A stretch of DNA of 64,000 bases from Actinophytocola sp044466355 (GTDB lineage Bacteria; Actinomycetota; Actinomycetes; Mycobacteriales; Pseudonocardiaceae). Under the pieces are notes generated by a model that ran no database searches, was not told the origin of the DNA, and saw only the letters and a program-made list of their open reading frames with translations. Shown piece by piece: positions 9,041 to 17,952 of the stretch (its first letter is position 1; every line of letters starts with the position of its first letter). The stretch covers positions 868,001 through 932,000 of the forward strand of contig NZ_JBITMQ010000002.1 of NCBI RefSeq assembly GCF_044466355.1. Reading direction: 5' to 3'. Position numbers and translations under genes: made by a program.

Positions 9041-9613
9041 TCAGATGGCGGACAGCGCCGTACGCGCGACCGACTCGATCGTGGCGCGGTCGGCACCCGC
9101 CCTGGCCATGACCCGCATGCCGTTGATCGACGACACCACGAAGTGGGCGAGCGCGGCCGGGTCCTTGTCGGCCGCGACCTCCCCCGCCGCGCGCCCGGCG
9201 GTGAACGCGTCCCGCAGCGCGGCGAAGCGACGGTCCTGGTCGGTCCGGAGCAGGGCGGCGACGTGTTCGTCACGCGGACCCAGTTCGACCAGCGAGTTGA
9301 CGACGAGGCAGCCGAGCGGGTCGTCCTCGGGCGGGTCCACCGACTGCCACAGCAGCGTGCGGACCTTCTCCCGCACCGGGCGGGCATCGGCGAGCAACGC
9401 GAGCGTGGTGGCCGTCCGCTCGGTCATGTACCTGGTCAGCGCCTGCTCGAACAGGTCCCGCTTGCTGCGGAACGTGTTGTAGATGCTGGACCGGCCGAGC
9501 CCGGTCGCCTCGCACAGGTCCTGTGTCGAGGTGGCCTCGTAGCCCTCGGACCAGAACGCCCGCATGGCGGCGTCCAGTGCGCGGTCCTCGTCGAACTCCC
9601 TGGGCCTCGGCAT
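9041..9613 (-). CDS. TetR/AcrR family transcriptional repressor
   Basis: A 190-residue regulator with an N-terminal helix-turn-helix (STQDLCEATGLGRSSIYNTF) and a mostly helical ligand domain. The start MPRPREFDEDRALDAAM at 9613 is typical; the longer frame to 9652 would run through the putative operator. It is followed by the MFS exporter it probably controls, and is probably autoregulated because the same operator motif precedes both genes. Confidence 0.88.
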   Translation of the reverse strand: MPRPREFDEDRALDAAMRAFWSEGYEATSTQDLCEATGLGRSSIYNTFRSKRDLFEQALTRYMTERTATTLALLADARPVREKVRTLLWQSVDPPEDDPLGCLVVNSLVELGPRDEHVAALLRTDQDRRFAALRDAFTAGRAAGEVAADKDPAALAHFVVSSINGMRVMARAGADRATIESVARTALSAI

Positions 9614-9631
9614 GCCGCCAACCGTACCAAA

Positions 9632-9651
9632 GTTTTGGAATGTTCGATTCA
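9632..9651. promoter_or_regulatory. Putative TetR operator upstream of tetR
   Basis: GTTTTGGAATGTTCGATTCA is the second copy of the 20-bp motif found before the MFS gene (16/20 identical). It ends 19 bp from the chosen tetR start, within the tetR/lacI divergent interval. Confidence 0.7.
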
Positions 9652-9671
9652 CAACCCCTGGTCAGCGGCAA

Positions 9672-9733
9672 TGAAAGCGCCTTCACTTGACATGCGTGTT
9701 AGAACTGCACACAGCAGAAATGTAAGCGCTTCC
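9672..9733. promoter_or_regulatory. Two LacI-type operators upstream of the lacI-family gene
   Basis: TGAAAGCGCCTTCA at 9672-9685 and GTAAGCGCTTCC at 9722-9733 are near-palindromes centred on GCGC, the classic half-site of LacI/GalR-family operators. A TTGACA sequence at 9687-9692 could be a -35 box between them; I see no convincing -10. The second site lies 18 bp before the lacI start. Confidence 0.65.
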
Positions 9734-9750
9734 AACGACGGAAGGCCGCT

Positions 9751-10764
9751 ATGTCGGGTCGGGAACGACGGCCGGTCACCATCTACGAGGTGGCCGAACG
9801 GGCCGGGGTGTCGATCGCCACCGTGTCCCGCGCGCTGCGCGACTCCGACCTGGTCGCGCCCGCCACGCGACGGCGCGTCCAGCAGGTCGCCGAGGAACTG
9901 CGCTTCCGCCCCAGCCGCGCCGGCCGCGCGCTCGCCGAGGGCCAGCACGCCGCGAACGGCATCGTGTTCCCCGACCTGTCCGGCCCGTACTACGCCGAGG
10001 TGGTGCTCGGGTACGAGGAGGTCGTCGCCGAACTGGGCCGCAGCGTCCTGATCCTCGCCACCAACGGCCGCGCGAAGGCCGAGGAGGCGGTGCTCGAACT
10101 GGCCGGCCGCGTCGACGGCATGGTGATCATGGGCCGCACGGTCGGCGACCACGTGGTGGCCCGCATCGCCGACACCGGGCTGCCGCTCGTGCTGCTCGCA
10201 CGCCCGCCGGTCGGGCTCGTCGACACCGTGACCGCCGACAACGAGTCGAGTGCCCGCGACCTGACCGCGCACCTGCTCGGTCACGGCCACCGCCGCATCG
10301 CGTTCCTCGGCGACCCGGCCGAGTCACCGGACGTCGCCGGGCGCTACACGGGCTTCCGCCGCGCGCTCACCGACGGCGGGTTCACGGTCCCGGCCGCGAC
10401 CCCGTGCGCGTTCGACGTCCGGTCCGGCTACGCGGCGGCGAAGGACCTGCTCCGCACCCGCCCCGACGCGGTGGTGTGCGCCAACGACGAGGTGGCGCTC
10501 GGGGCGCTGCGCGCCGCCGAGGACCTGGGGCTCGACGTGCCCGGCGACGTCGCACTGACCGGCTGGGACGACATCATGGCCGCCGGCTACGCCCGGCTGA
10601 CCACCGTGCACCAGTCGATGCGCGAACTGGGCGCGACCGCCGCGCGCTGGCTCGACGAGCGCATCGGCGGCTCGACGACGGACCGACAGACCCTGGCACG
10701 CCGCGAGGTGCTGCCGACCCGGCTGGTGATCCGCGCCAGCTGCGGGCCGCACAGCGACGGATGA
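9751..10764 (+). CDS. LacI family transcriptional regulator of the downstream sugar importer
   Basis: A 337-residue regulator: HTH and hinge at residues 8-60 (VTIYEVAERAGVSIATVSRALRDS), then a periplasmic-binding-like effector domain (DTVTADNESSARDLTAHLL, RIAFLGDP, CANDEVALGALRAAEDLGLDVP). The following ABC importer starts 55 bp downstream on the same strand, so it is probably the local sugar-responsive repressor. Two LacI-type operators lie in its own promoter. Confidence 0.92.
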   Translation: MSGRERRPVTIYEVAERAGVSIATVSRALRDSDLVAPATRRRVQQVAEELRFRPSRAGRALAEGQHAANGIVFPDLSGPYYAEVVLGYEEVVAELGRSVLILATNGRAKAEEAVLELAGRVDGMVIMGRTVGDHVVARIADTGLPLVLLARPPVGLVDTVTADNESSARDLTAHLLGHGHRRIAFLGDPAESPDVAGRYTGFRRALTDGGFTVPAATPCAFDVRSGYAAAKDLLRTRPDAVVCANDEVALGALRAAEDLGLDVPGDVALTGWDDIMAAGYARLTTVHQSMRELGATAARWLDERIGGSTTDRQTLARREVLPTRLVIRASCGPHSDG

Positions 10765-10819
10765 GCGGAGAAGCGGTGCGGCCAGTTCAACCCAGGAGTC
10801 ACGAACCCGGAGGTACACC

Positions 10820-12091
10820 ATGACCCGACCCAGCAGGCGAACAGTCTTACTCGCGGCGGTTACCGCCGCCGCGCTCGCCGCGTCGGCGTGCGGGCGCGAC
10901 AGCGAGGACGCGGGCGCCCAGCAGGGCGAGGAGGTCGCCGCGGGCAAGGCGTCCGGCGACATCACCGTGTGGGCCATGGGCACCGAGGGCGAGAAGCTGT
11001 CGGTGCTCGCCGACGACTTCATGAAGGAGAACCCCGACGCCAAGGTCACCGTCACGCCGGTGCCGTGGGACGGCGCGCACAACAAGCTCGCCGCCGCGAT
11101 CGCGGGCCAGGAGACGCCGGACGTGACCATGCTCGGCACCACGTGGATCGGCGAGTTCGCGAAGACCGGCGCGCTGGACGTGGTGCCGCCGGACTTCGTG
11201 TCCGAGGACGACTTCTTCCCCGGCGCGTGGGAGACGGGCGTCGTCGACGGCACCTCCTACAGCGTCCCGTGGTACGTCGAGACCCGGCTGCTGTACGTGA
11301 ACAAGGCCGTCGCCGAGAAGGCCGGGATCACCGAGGCGCCCACCACGTGGGACGACCTGAAGCAGGCCATGAAGGCCATGCAGTCCAAGGGCGGCGCCAA
11401 GTGGGGCACCTACCTGCAGCCCGGCCAGATGGGCGCCTGGCAGACCGTGATGCCGTTCGTGTGGCAGAACGGCGGCGACATCCACGACGGGTCGAAGTTC
11501 ACGTTGGACTCCCCGCAGGCCGTCGAGGCGCTGGAGTACTACCGGTCCTTCTACGACGAGGGTCTGTCCACGAAGGACCGGCTGCGTGAGGGCGAGCCCG
11601 AGCCGAAGCTCCTCTCCGGCGAGATCGCGTCGTTCGTTTCCGGGCCGTGGCACATCGGGCTGCTGGACGAGCTGGGCGGTGAGGGCAAGTACGACCTGTG
11701 GCCGATGCCATCCGGCGACGGCGACTACACCTCGTTCATCGGCGGCTCCAACATGTCCGTGTTCAAGAACACCGAGAACCGCGACGCCGCCTGGAAGTTC
11801 GTGTCGTACCTGATGCGGCCCGAGGTGCAGGTCAAGTGGTACCAGACGGTGTCGGACCTGCCGTCGGTGCAGGCCGCGTGGGACGACGAGACGCTCGCCG
11901 GCGACCCGCAGCTGAAGGTGTTCGGCGACCAGCTCGACAAGGCCAAGGCACCGCCGTCGATCCCGACGTGGGAGCAGATCGCCGCGGGCATCGACAGCGA
12001 GCTGGAGAAGGTCGCGAAGGGCACCGAGTCGGCCGCCGACGCGGCGAAGGCCATGCAGTCCCAGGCCACGTCGATCGGCACGGGTGGCTGA
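10820..12091 (+). CDS. ABC transporter sugar-binding lipoprotein
   Basis: Extracellular solute-binding protein of 423 residues, CUT1 sugar type. It has a signal peptide with lipobox LAASACG (Cys about residue 24), then GDITVWAMGTEGEKLSVLADDF, a family-typical FVSGPWHIGLLDE and GGSNMSVFKNTENRDAAWKF. An upstream CGGAGGT gives a good ribosome site. It is followed by two permeases with overlapping ends. A carbohydrate (an oligosaccharide, given the neighbouring glycosidase-like protein) is the probable ligand. Confidence 0.92.
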   Translation: MTRPSRRTVLLAAVTAAALAASACGRDSEDAGAQQGEEVAAGKASGDITVWAMGTEGEKLSVLADDFMKENPDAKVTVTPVPWDGAHNKLAAAIAGQETPDVTMLGTTWIGEFAKTGALDVVPPDFVSEDDFFPGAWETGVVDGTSYSVPWYVETRLLYVNKAVAEKAGITEAPTTWDDLKQAMKAMQSKGGAKWGTYLQPGQMGAWQTVMPFVWQNGGDIHDGSKFTLDSPQAVEALEYYRSFYDEGLSTKDRLREGEPEPKLLSGEIASFVSGPWHIGLLDELGGEGKYDLWPMPSGDGDYTSFIGGSNMSVFKNTENRDAAWKFVSYLMRPEVQVKWYQTVSDLPSVQAAWDDETLAGDPQLKVFGDQLDKAKAPPSIPTWEQIAAGIDSELEKVAKGTESAADAAKAMQSQATSIGTGG

Positions 12092-13061
12092 CGTGCCGGA
12101 CGTACGGGACCGCACCGTCCCGCGAGACCCGGCCGCGGACTCCGCGGTCGTGCCGGGCCCGCGCCCGCCCGCGCGGGCCCGGCGAACCAACCGGACGCTG
12201 ACCGGCTGGGGTTTCGCGCTGCCGTTCGCGGTCCTGTTCCTCGTGTTCACCGCGGGGCCGGTGGTCGCGTCGCTCGTGCTGAGCGTGACCGACCTGCGCA
12301 GCGCGGACCTGCTCGACCCGTTCAACGTCGACGTGGTCGGGCTGGAGAACTACGTCCGGCTGTTCTCCGACGAGAAGTTCCTGACCGCGGCGGGCAACAC
12401 GGCCGTGTTCGTGGTGTTCGGCGTGCCGCTCACCATGGCGCTGTCGCTGCTCGTCGCGCTGGGGCTCAACTCGGGGCTGGTGCGGTTCCGGACGCTGTTC
12501 CGGGTCGGCTACTACCTGCCGGTCGTCACCAGCATCGTGGCGATCTCCGTGGTGTGGCGGTTCGTGCTGCAACCCGACACCGGGCTGCTCAACGAGGTCC
12601 TCGGTTTCGTCGGGATCCAGGGCCCGAACTGGCTCAACAACGAGGCGTTCGCGCTGCCGACGCTGATCGTGATGGGTGCGTGGCGCAACCTCGGGTTCGG
12701 CATGGTGATCTTCCTCGCCGGACTGCAGGCCATCCCGAAGGACCTGTACGAGGCGGCCACGATCGACGGCGCGAAGCGGTTCGCGCAGTTCCGGTACCTG
12801 ACGTTGCCGATGCTGCGGCCCACCATGCTGTTCGTCGCCGTGATCACCACGATCGGCTACGTGCAGTTCTTCGAGGAGCCGTTCGTGATGACGCAGGGCG
12901 GCCCGCTCGACTCGACGCTGTCGATGGCGTACGCGACCTACAACCAGTTCGGGTTCGGCAACTACGGCTACGCGTCGGCCATGGGCTACGTGCTGTTCGT
13001 CGTCGTGGTGCTGCTGTCCATCGCCTGGTTCAAGCTGCTGAGGAACAACGTCGATGAATGA
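12084..13061 (+). CDS. Carbohydrate ABC transporter permease 1 (MalF type)
   Basis: Six-span inner-membrane permease of 325 residues with the EAA loop (YEAATIDGAKRFAQFRYLTLPMLRP) that docks to the ATPase. It has a 40-residue proline/arginine-rich N-terminus before the first span. The GTG at 12084 overlaps the binding-protein stop by 8 bp; a second in-frame GTG at 12093, just after that stop, is an equally good start. It pairs with the next gene. Confidence 0.92.
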   Translation: MADVPDVRDRTVPRDPAADSAVVPGPRPPARARRTNRTLTGWGFALPFAVLFLVFTAGPVVASLVLSVTDLRSADLLDPFNVDVVGLENYVRLFSDEKFLTAAGNTAVFVVFGVPLTMALSLLVALGLNSGLVRFRTLFRVGYYLPVVTSIVAISVVWRFVLQPDTGLLNEVLGFVGIQGPNWLNNEAFALPTLIVMGAWRNLGFGMVIFLAGLQAIPKDLYEAATIDGAKRFAQFRYLTLPMLRPTMLFVAVITTIGYVQFFEEPFVMTQGGPLDSTLSMAYATYNQFGFGNYGYASAMGYVLFVVVVLLSIAWFKLLRNNVDE

Positions 13062-13893
13062 GCGCCTGCGTTCCCGGGACCGCGTCGCCAAGGCGGTGCT
13101 GTACGTGCTGCTGTTCGGCGGGCTGCTGCTCGTCGTCGGGCCGTTCGTCTGGATGCTGCTGTCCTCGTTCAAACCCGAGGGCGAGATCCGCGCCGACCCA
13201 CCCACGTGGTGGCCGAACGACCCGACGCTCGCGAACTACGGGAACCTGTTCGACCGGCTGGACTTCCCCACGTACTTCACGAACTCGGCCGTCGTCGCGG
13301 TCGTCACGACCGTCGGCAACCTGCTGTTCTGCTCGGCCGCGGGCTACGCGCTCGCGAAGCTCCCGTTCGCGGGCAGGAAAGTGCTGTTCGGGATCGTGCT
13401 CGGCACGTTGATGGTGCCGAGCATTGTCACAATGGTGCCGCTGTTCGTGCTGTCGTCCAACCTGGGGCTGGTCAACACGCTCGCCGGGCTGATCCTCCCG
13501 TACCTGGCGCAGGCGTTCGGCGTGTTCCTGATGCGGCAGTTCATCCTGTCCATCCCGGACGACCTGCTGGAGGCCGCGCGGATCGACGCGGCGAGCGAGC
13601 TGCGGATCTACTGGCAGATCGTGCTGCCGCTGTGCCGTCCCGCGCTCGCGACGCTCGGCATCCTCACGTTCCTGGCCTCCTGGAACAACTTCCTCTGGCC
13701 GCTGGTGGCGGCCACCGAGGAGGAGACCTACACCCTGCCGGTCGCGCTCGCGCTGTACGCGATCGGCCAGAACCGGACCGAGTACGACCTGTTGCTCGCG
13801 GGCGCGGTCGTGGTCGTGCTGCCGGTGCTCGTCGTGTTCATCCTGCTGCAACGTCATTTCGTCCGCGGAATCGCGACGACCGGACTGAAGTAA
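13054..13893 (+). CDS. Carbohydrate ABC transporter permease 2 (MalG type)
   Basis: A 279-residue MalG-like permease: KPEGEIRADPPTWWP at the N-terminal periplasmic side, EAA loop LLEAARIDAASELRIYWQIVLP, and a C-terminal LLQRHFVRGIATTGLK. It overlaps the first permease by 8 bp (ATGAATGA). No ATPase gene follows; such actinobacterial importers commonly share a multitasking MsiK-type ATPase encoded elsewhere. Confidence 0.93.
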   Translation: MNERLRSRDRVAKAVLYVLLFGGLLLVVGPFVWMLLSSFKPEGEIRADPPTWWPNDPTLANYGNLFDRLDFPTYFTNSAVVAVVTTVGNLLFCSAAGYALAKLPFAGRKVLFGIVLGTLMVPSIVTMVPLFVLSSNLGLVNTLAGLILPYLAQAFGVFLMRQFILSIPDDLLEAARIDAASELRIYWQIVLPLCRPALATLGILTFLASWNNFLWPLVAATEEETYTLPVALALYAIGQNRTEYDLLLAGAVVVVLPVLVVFILLQRHFVRGIATTGLK

Positions 13894-13905
13894 GAGGAGC
13901 CACGC

Positions 13906-15432
13906 ATGTCCCGGTTACGACTGGCTGGTGTCGCGGTGCTGGCCGCGGCATTGCTGTCCCCGCTGGCGCCTGCCACGGCGTCGGCCGCGGCACCCCACCT
14001 GTCGCTGGTGCGCGACACGTGGCGCTCGTTCGACGCGATGACCGTGCCGGAGACGGGGATGCCCGCCGACAACATCGGCGGCGACCTCGACCCGGCGACC
14101 CGGTCGGAGTACACGTCGCCGACGAACATCGGCTCGTACCTGTGGTCGGCGATCGTCGCCGAGGACCTCGGCGTGATCTCCCGGCGGGAACTGGTGTCCC
14201 GCACGAAGAAGACGCTGTCGTCGGTCGCCCGGCTGCAACGGCACCCGGCGTCCGGCCAGTTCTACAACTGGTACGACCCGGCGACACTCGAACGCCTCAC
14301 CACGTGGCCGGAGGACGGGTCGGTGGTGCACCCGTTCGCGTCCAGTGTGGACAACGCGTGGCTCGCGGCCGCGCTGATGGTGGTCCGCAACGCGGTGCCC
14401 GAGGCGCGGACGCAGGCGCAGGAACTCCTCGACCCCATGGACTTCGCGTTCTACTACGACCCGCGGGGCCGCGGCCCGGACGTGCCCGCCGGGTTGATGC
14501 GCGGCGGTTTCTGGGACTCTCCTCCCCCGCAGTGCTCGCTGCCCGGCAACTACACGGGTGTCGGCCCGGAGGTGTACTACACGTGCCACACCTACGGCTC
14601 GTTCGCGTCCGAGACCCGCATGATCAGCTACGTCGCGATCGCGCTCGGCCAGGTGCCGCCCGCGCACTACTTCGCGCCGTGGCGGACGTTCCCCGACACG
14701 TGTGACTGGGCCTGGCAGGAGCAGAAGCCCTCCGGTGAGTTCGTGGACTACCTCGGTGTGCCGGTGTTCGAGGGCCACTACACCTACCGCGGCCTGAAGT
14801 TCGTGCCGACGTGGGGCGGCGACATGTTCGAGGCGCTGATGCCGGACATGTTCGTGCCCGAGGTCCGCTGGGGCACCAACTCGTGGGCGCGGCAGCACTC
14901 GGTGTACGTGCGCGGCCAGATCGAACACGGCCTGAACGACGCGAAGTACGGCCACTGGGGCTTCTCGCCCGCGTCCAACCCGGCGGGCGGGTACCGCGAG
15001 TACGGCGTGGACGCGATGGGCCTCGACGGCCCCGGCTACACGAGCGACCAGGAGAAGACCGCGGTGGACGTGGGCTTCGAGGGCTGCCGTGAAGCACAAC
15101 CACTGCCCTCCTCGTACGGCGACGGGGTCGTGACCCCGCACGCGGTGGTGCTCGCGCTGCCGTACCAGCCGCGCGCCGCGCTCACCGAACTGGCCAAGCT
15201 GCGCCGCGACTTCGACGCCTACGGCCCGGGCGGCTACTACGACTCGATCGCCGTCCGCAGCGGCACGGTCGCCAGGCGGTACCTCGCGTTGGACCAGGGC
15301 ATGATCATGGGTGCGCTGGGCAACCTGCTCGGCGACGACATCCTGCGGGACGCGTTCACCAAGGGTGGCGCGGAGGAACACCTGCGCCCGGTCATGGCGA
15401 TGGAGGAGTTCAACCTCCCCCGCCGCCAGTGA
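13906..15432 (+). CDS. Secreted glycoside hydrolase-like protein (DUF3131 / glucoamylase-like)
   Basis: A 508-residue secreted protein with a signal peptide ending near ATASAAAPHL. TSPTNIGSYLWSAIVAEDLGVISRRE resembles DUF3131, and FVPTWGGDMFEALMPDMFVPE, YGHWGFSPASNPAGGYREYGVDAMG resemble the glycoamylase-like (PF10091, GH144-related) alpha/alpha barrel. It lies 12 bp after the second permease with a GAGG ribosome site, so it is the operon's last gene. It probably releases the oligosaccharide that the importer takes up; linkage specificity is unknown. Its 3' end overlaps the convergent metallophosphoesterase by 23 bp. Confidence 0.75.
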   Translation: MSRLRLAGVAVLAAALLSPLAPATASAAAPHLSLVRDTWRSFDAMTVPETGMPADNIGGDLDPATRSEYTSPTNIGSYLWSAIVAEDLGVISRRELVSRTKKTLSSVARLQRHPASGQFYNWYDPATLERLTTWPEDGSVVHPFASSVDNAWLAAALMVVRNAVPEARTQAQELLDPMDFAFYYDPRGRGPDVPAGLMRGGFWDSPPPQCSLPGNYTGVGPEVYYTCHTYGSFASETRMISYVAIALGQVPPAHYFAPWRTFPDTCDWAWQEQKPSGEFVDYLGVPVFEGHYTYRGLKFVPTWGGDMFEALMPDMFVPEVRWGTNSWARQHSVYVRGQIEHGLNDAKYGHWGFSPASNPAGGYREYGVDAMGLDGPGYTSDQEKTAVDVGFEGCREAQPLPSSYGDGVVTPHAVVLALPYQPRAALTELAKLRRDFDAYGPGGYYDSIAVRSGTVARRYLALDQGMIMGALGNLLGDDILRDAFTKGGAEEHLRPVMAMEEFNLPRRQ

Positions 15433-17197
15433 CCCGTCGGGGGGCCGGGGCGGATGGGGCAACCCCCTCACCCGTCCGCCCCGGCGTCCCCACTCCTCGC
15501 GAGTCGGACGGCGGCACCTTGATCGGTGGCTCGATGAGAGCCGGGGTGAGCGGCTGCAGCGGCAGCAGCCACGGGTCGGTCGGCGCGCCGTCCGGGTTGG
15601 GCCGCCACTCACGGCACACGCGGTCCACCTTCACCGGGTGGATCGTCAACACGCCGTCGCGACCGATGTGCAGACGCAGGAAGCCTTTGTGGTCCTCGAT
15701 GCTCTGGCCCGCCATCACCTCGTTGAGGTTGATGCCGAACCGGCTCGCGATCAGCAGGTACAGCGCGACCACCTCCGCGTCGACGAAGCCGATCACCACC
15801 AGCGTGCCGGCCGTGCCGATGCCGAAGATCACCCAGTCCGCGGTCGTGCCGCCGGGCAGGACGTCGTGGTAGAGCCAGCGGATCACCACCGCCCAGCCGA
15901 CGCTCAACGACAGGTGTGCCACGGCGTGCAGCACCCCGGCGAGGACGTTGACCCGGTTCGTCTCGGGTAGGTCGATCCGCGCGAACGCCACCCCGGCCAA
16001 CACGAGCACGACCGTCGCGAACACCGCGGGCGACCACGCGGCGAGCAGACCGAACACACCGGACCGCGTCGCGGACTCGCCGAGGCCGTACAGCATCGCC
16101 ATCGTCGCGAGGAGCTGGACGACGCCGGTCAGTCCCCAGAAACTGGGGTTGCGCCACGGCAACCGGAAGATCCCCGCCGCGAGCCGGCCGGTGCGGCTCG
16201 GGTAGCGGGCCGTCAGCTGGTAACGGGACGGCGGCGACGGTTCCCGCACCCGCGACTTCGCGCCGGGCAGGTCGAGCGTGGGCGGCATCCGGTCGGTCGA
16301 CGCGAGGTACGCGCCGCCGAGCCCGGCCGTGATCTTCTGGCCGGTGCCGCCTTCCTCGGCGTAGCGCACATAGTGGTGCTTGTCGCCGGTCAGCATGACG
16401 CGGACCTTCGCGCCGCGCGGGCGGACCACCTCGCGCTGGAAGAACTCGATGGTGTCGTACCCCTTCGCACGGCCACCGCACCCGGCCTCCACCCACGCGG
16501 GCGTCGACGTGCACAGGATGATCGAGTCGCCCTCCCGCAGCTCGGCGGAGGCGCCGCGGAAGTACTCGAGCTGCGGTGCGTCCACGTAGTCGTCGAACTG
16601 GGTGTCGATGGCGTAGAGCCACCAGCCGTGCGGCAACCGGATCGCGAAGTAGCTGCGGGTCTGCTCGGTCTGCCAGCCGCCGAAGGGCCGCCGCTGCGCG
16701 AAGACGCGGAGGAACGACGTGAGCCCGTCGTACCAGTCGTGGTTGCCGGGCAAGGCGAACAGCGTCGGCGCGTCCTCCGGCGACTCGGGTAACGCGGCGC
16801 GGTAGACGCCTTTGCTGCGGTCCTCGTAGGCGTTGGTGGACGCCGCCGGGTAGACCTGGTCGCCGCCCATGACGAGGAGGCGGCCGCGTGGTGTCGGGCC
16901 GTCGAGCTCCAGCTGCGGCGCGGCGAGCAGCGACGCGATCGAGTAGGTGGCGTCGAAGCCGTCCCCGAGGTCGGCGACGAAGTCGAACCACAGCTCGTCG
17001 TCGCCGCCGTGGTCGTACACCTGCGCGGGCAGGCTGCCCTGCAGCTCGCGTTTGTCCGCGTAGGAACCGAAGATCCCGGCGAGCATCGACTGCAGACCGG
17101 TGCTGATCAGGACTTTCGGCGCGAGCCAGCGCACCGCCTCGCGGGGCCGGAAACCGAGCTGCTCCTCGGACATGTCGAGTGGGCGCGGTCGTGCCAT
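15410..17197 (-). CDS. Membrane metallophosphoesterase (calcineurin-like)
   Basis: A 595-residue protein. Residues about 90-330 contain a calcineurin-like phosphoesterase signature (VMGGDQVYP, LFALPGNHDWYDGL, VMLTGDKHHYVRY). Residues about 370-500 hold five or six membrane spans. The tail is Pro/Gly-rich, ending in five Gly. The start MARPRPLDMSEEQLG at 17197 is chosen; a longer frame extends into the divergent neighbour's promoter. It converges on the preceding gene with a 23-bp overlap. The substrate is unknown. Confidence 0.82.
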   Translation of the reverse strand: MARPRPLDMSEEQLGFRPREAVRWLAPKVLISTGLQSMLAGIFGSYADKRELQGSLPAQVYDHGGDDELWFDFVADLGDGFDATYSIASLLAAPQLELDGPTPRGRLLVMGGDQVYPAASTNAYEDRSKGVYRAALPESPEDAPTLFALPGNHDWYDGLTSFLRVFAQRRPFGGWQTEQTRSYFAIRLPHGWWLYAIDTQFDDYVDAPQLEYFRGASAELREGDSIILCTSTPAWVEAGCGGRAKGYDTIEFFQREVVRPRGAKVRVMLTGDKHHYVRYAEEGGTGQKITAGLGGAYLASTDRMPPTLDLPGAKSRVREPSPPSRYQLTARYPSRTGRLAAGIFRLPWRNPSFWGLTGVVQLLATMAMLYGLGESATRSGVFGLLAAWSPAVFATVVLVLAGVAFARIDLPETNRVNVLAGVLHAVAHLSLSVGWAVVIRWLYHDVLPGGTTADWVIFGIGTAGTLVVIGFVDAEVVALYLLIASRFGINLNEVMAGQSIEDHKGFLRLHIGRDGVLTIHPVKVDRVCREWRPNPDGAPTDPWLLPLQPLTPALIEPPIKVPPSDSRGVGTPGRTGEGVAPSAPAPRRVTGGGGG

Positions 17198-17298
17198 TCG
17201 TTCAGGGTGGTGCAAGATCGTCCGTATGTCCACGGTCCCGGCCACGGCACTGCTACTTTCCCGTGCCGACACTGCAGTCCGGAAAGTTGGGGACCTCC

Positions 17299-17940
17299 AT
17301 GACGAGCGGCACGCCGCAACCACCTGACGAGAACGAGTCCACCCCGGTCGCGGCGCCCGCGCCGGTTCCGCCACGGGCGGCTCCGGGCACGGGACTCGGC
17401 GCCGTCGCCGTCGTCCTCGGTGGCCTCGGTTGCCTGCTGCCGCTGACACCGTTCGCGTTCAGCGACGCGCGGGACTGGATCCCGTTGGTGTTCGCGGTGC
17501 CCGGCATCGTCTTCGGGCTCTACGGGTGCACCAGCCGCAACCGCGGCAACATGCTGGCGATCGTCGGCGCGATCCTGTGCACGATCGCGATCGGGCTGTC
17601 GACGGTCGCGCTCACCAAGTTCTGGGGCAACCCGGGCGCCCCCGGCGACGACACCGAGGAGCTGCTGCGCGACGAGATCGACGTGCACCTCGGCGAACTG
17701 CAGCAGAACCCCGCGACCGGCATCGTGTCCATGTCGGTCACGATCTACAACAAGGGGTCCGACTTCGCCTCCTACGTGGTGACGTTCGACGTCAACGACG
17801 ACGAAGGCGCGTGCGAGGCCCAGGCGTACGCGGAGGACCTGATGCCCGGGGCGAGCGTCCGGGACATGGTCCACACCTGCAACCCGGGACTCGACCCGGA
17901 GGAGTTCAACGCCCAGATCACCAAGGTGGAGCGACGCTGA
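17299..17940 (+). CDS. Membrane-anchored DUF4190/DUF4352-like protein
   Basis: A 213-residue hypothetical: a Pro/Ala-rich cytoplasmic N-terminus (residues 1-35), membrane spans in 36-115 (LGAVAVVLGGLGCLLPLTPFAF, IPLVFAVPGIVFGLYG, AIVGAILCTIAIGLSTVAL; DUF4190-like), and an extracellular beta-rich domain (VTIYNKGSDFASYVVTFDVND) like DUF4352/FxLYD proteins. The ATG at 17299 follows GGGACC; a longer frame starts at 17179 but overlaps the divergent gene. Confidence 0.7.
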   Translation: MTSGTPQPPDENESTPVAAPAPVPPRAAPGTGLGAVAVVLGGLGCLLPLTPFAFSDARDWIPLVFAVPGIVFGLYGCTSRNRGNMLAIVGAILCTIAIGLSTVALTKFWGNPGAPGDDTEELLRDEIDVHLGELQQNPATGIVSMSVTIYNKGSDFASYVVTFDVNDDEGACEAQAYAEDLMPGASVRDMVHTCNPGLDPEEFNAQITKVERR

Positions 17941-17952
17941 CCGACGGTCAGC
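17936..17952. terminator. Short bidirectional hairpin at converging stops
   Basis: GCTGACC (17936-17942) pairs perfectly with GGTCAGC (17946-17952) across a 3-nt loop. It overlaps the stop codons of both convergent genes. It lacks a T-tract. Confidence 0.45.
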
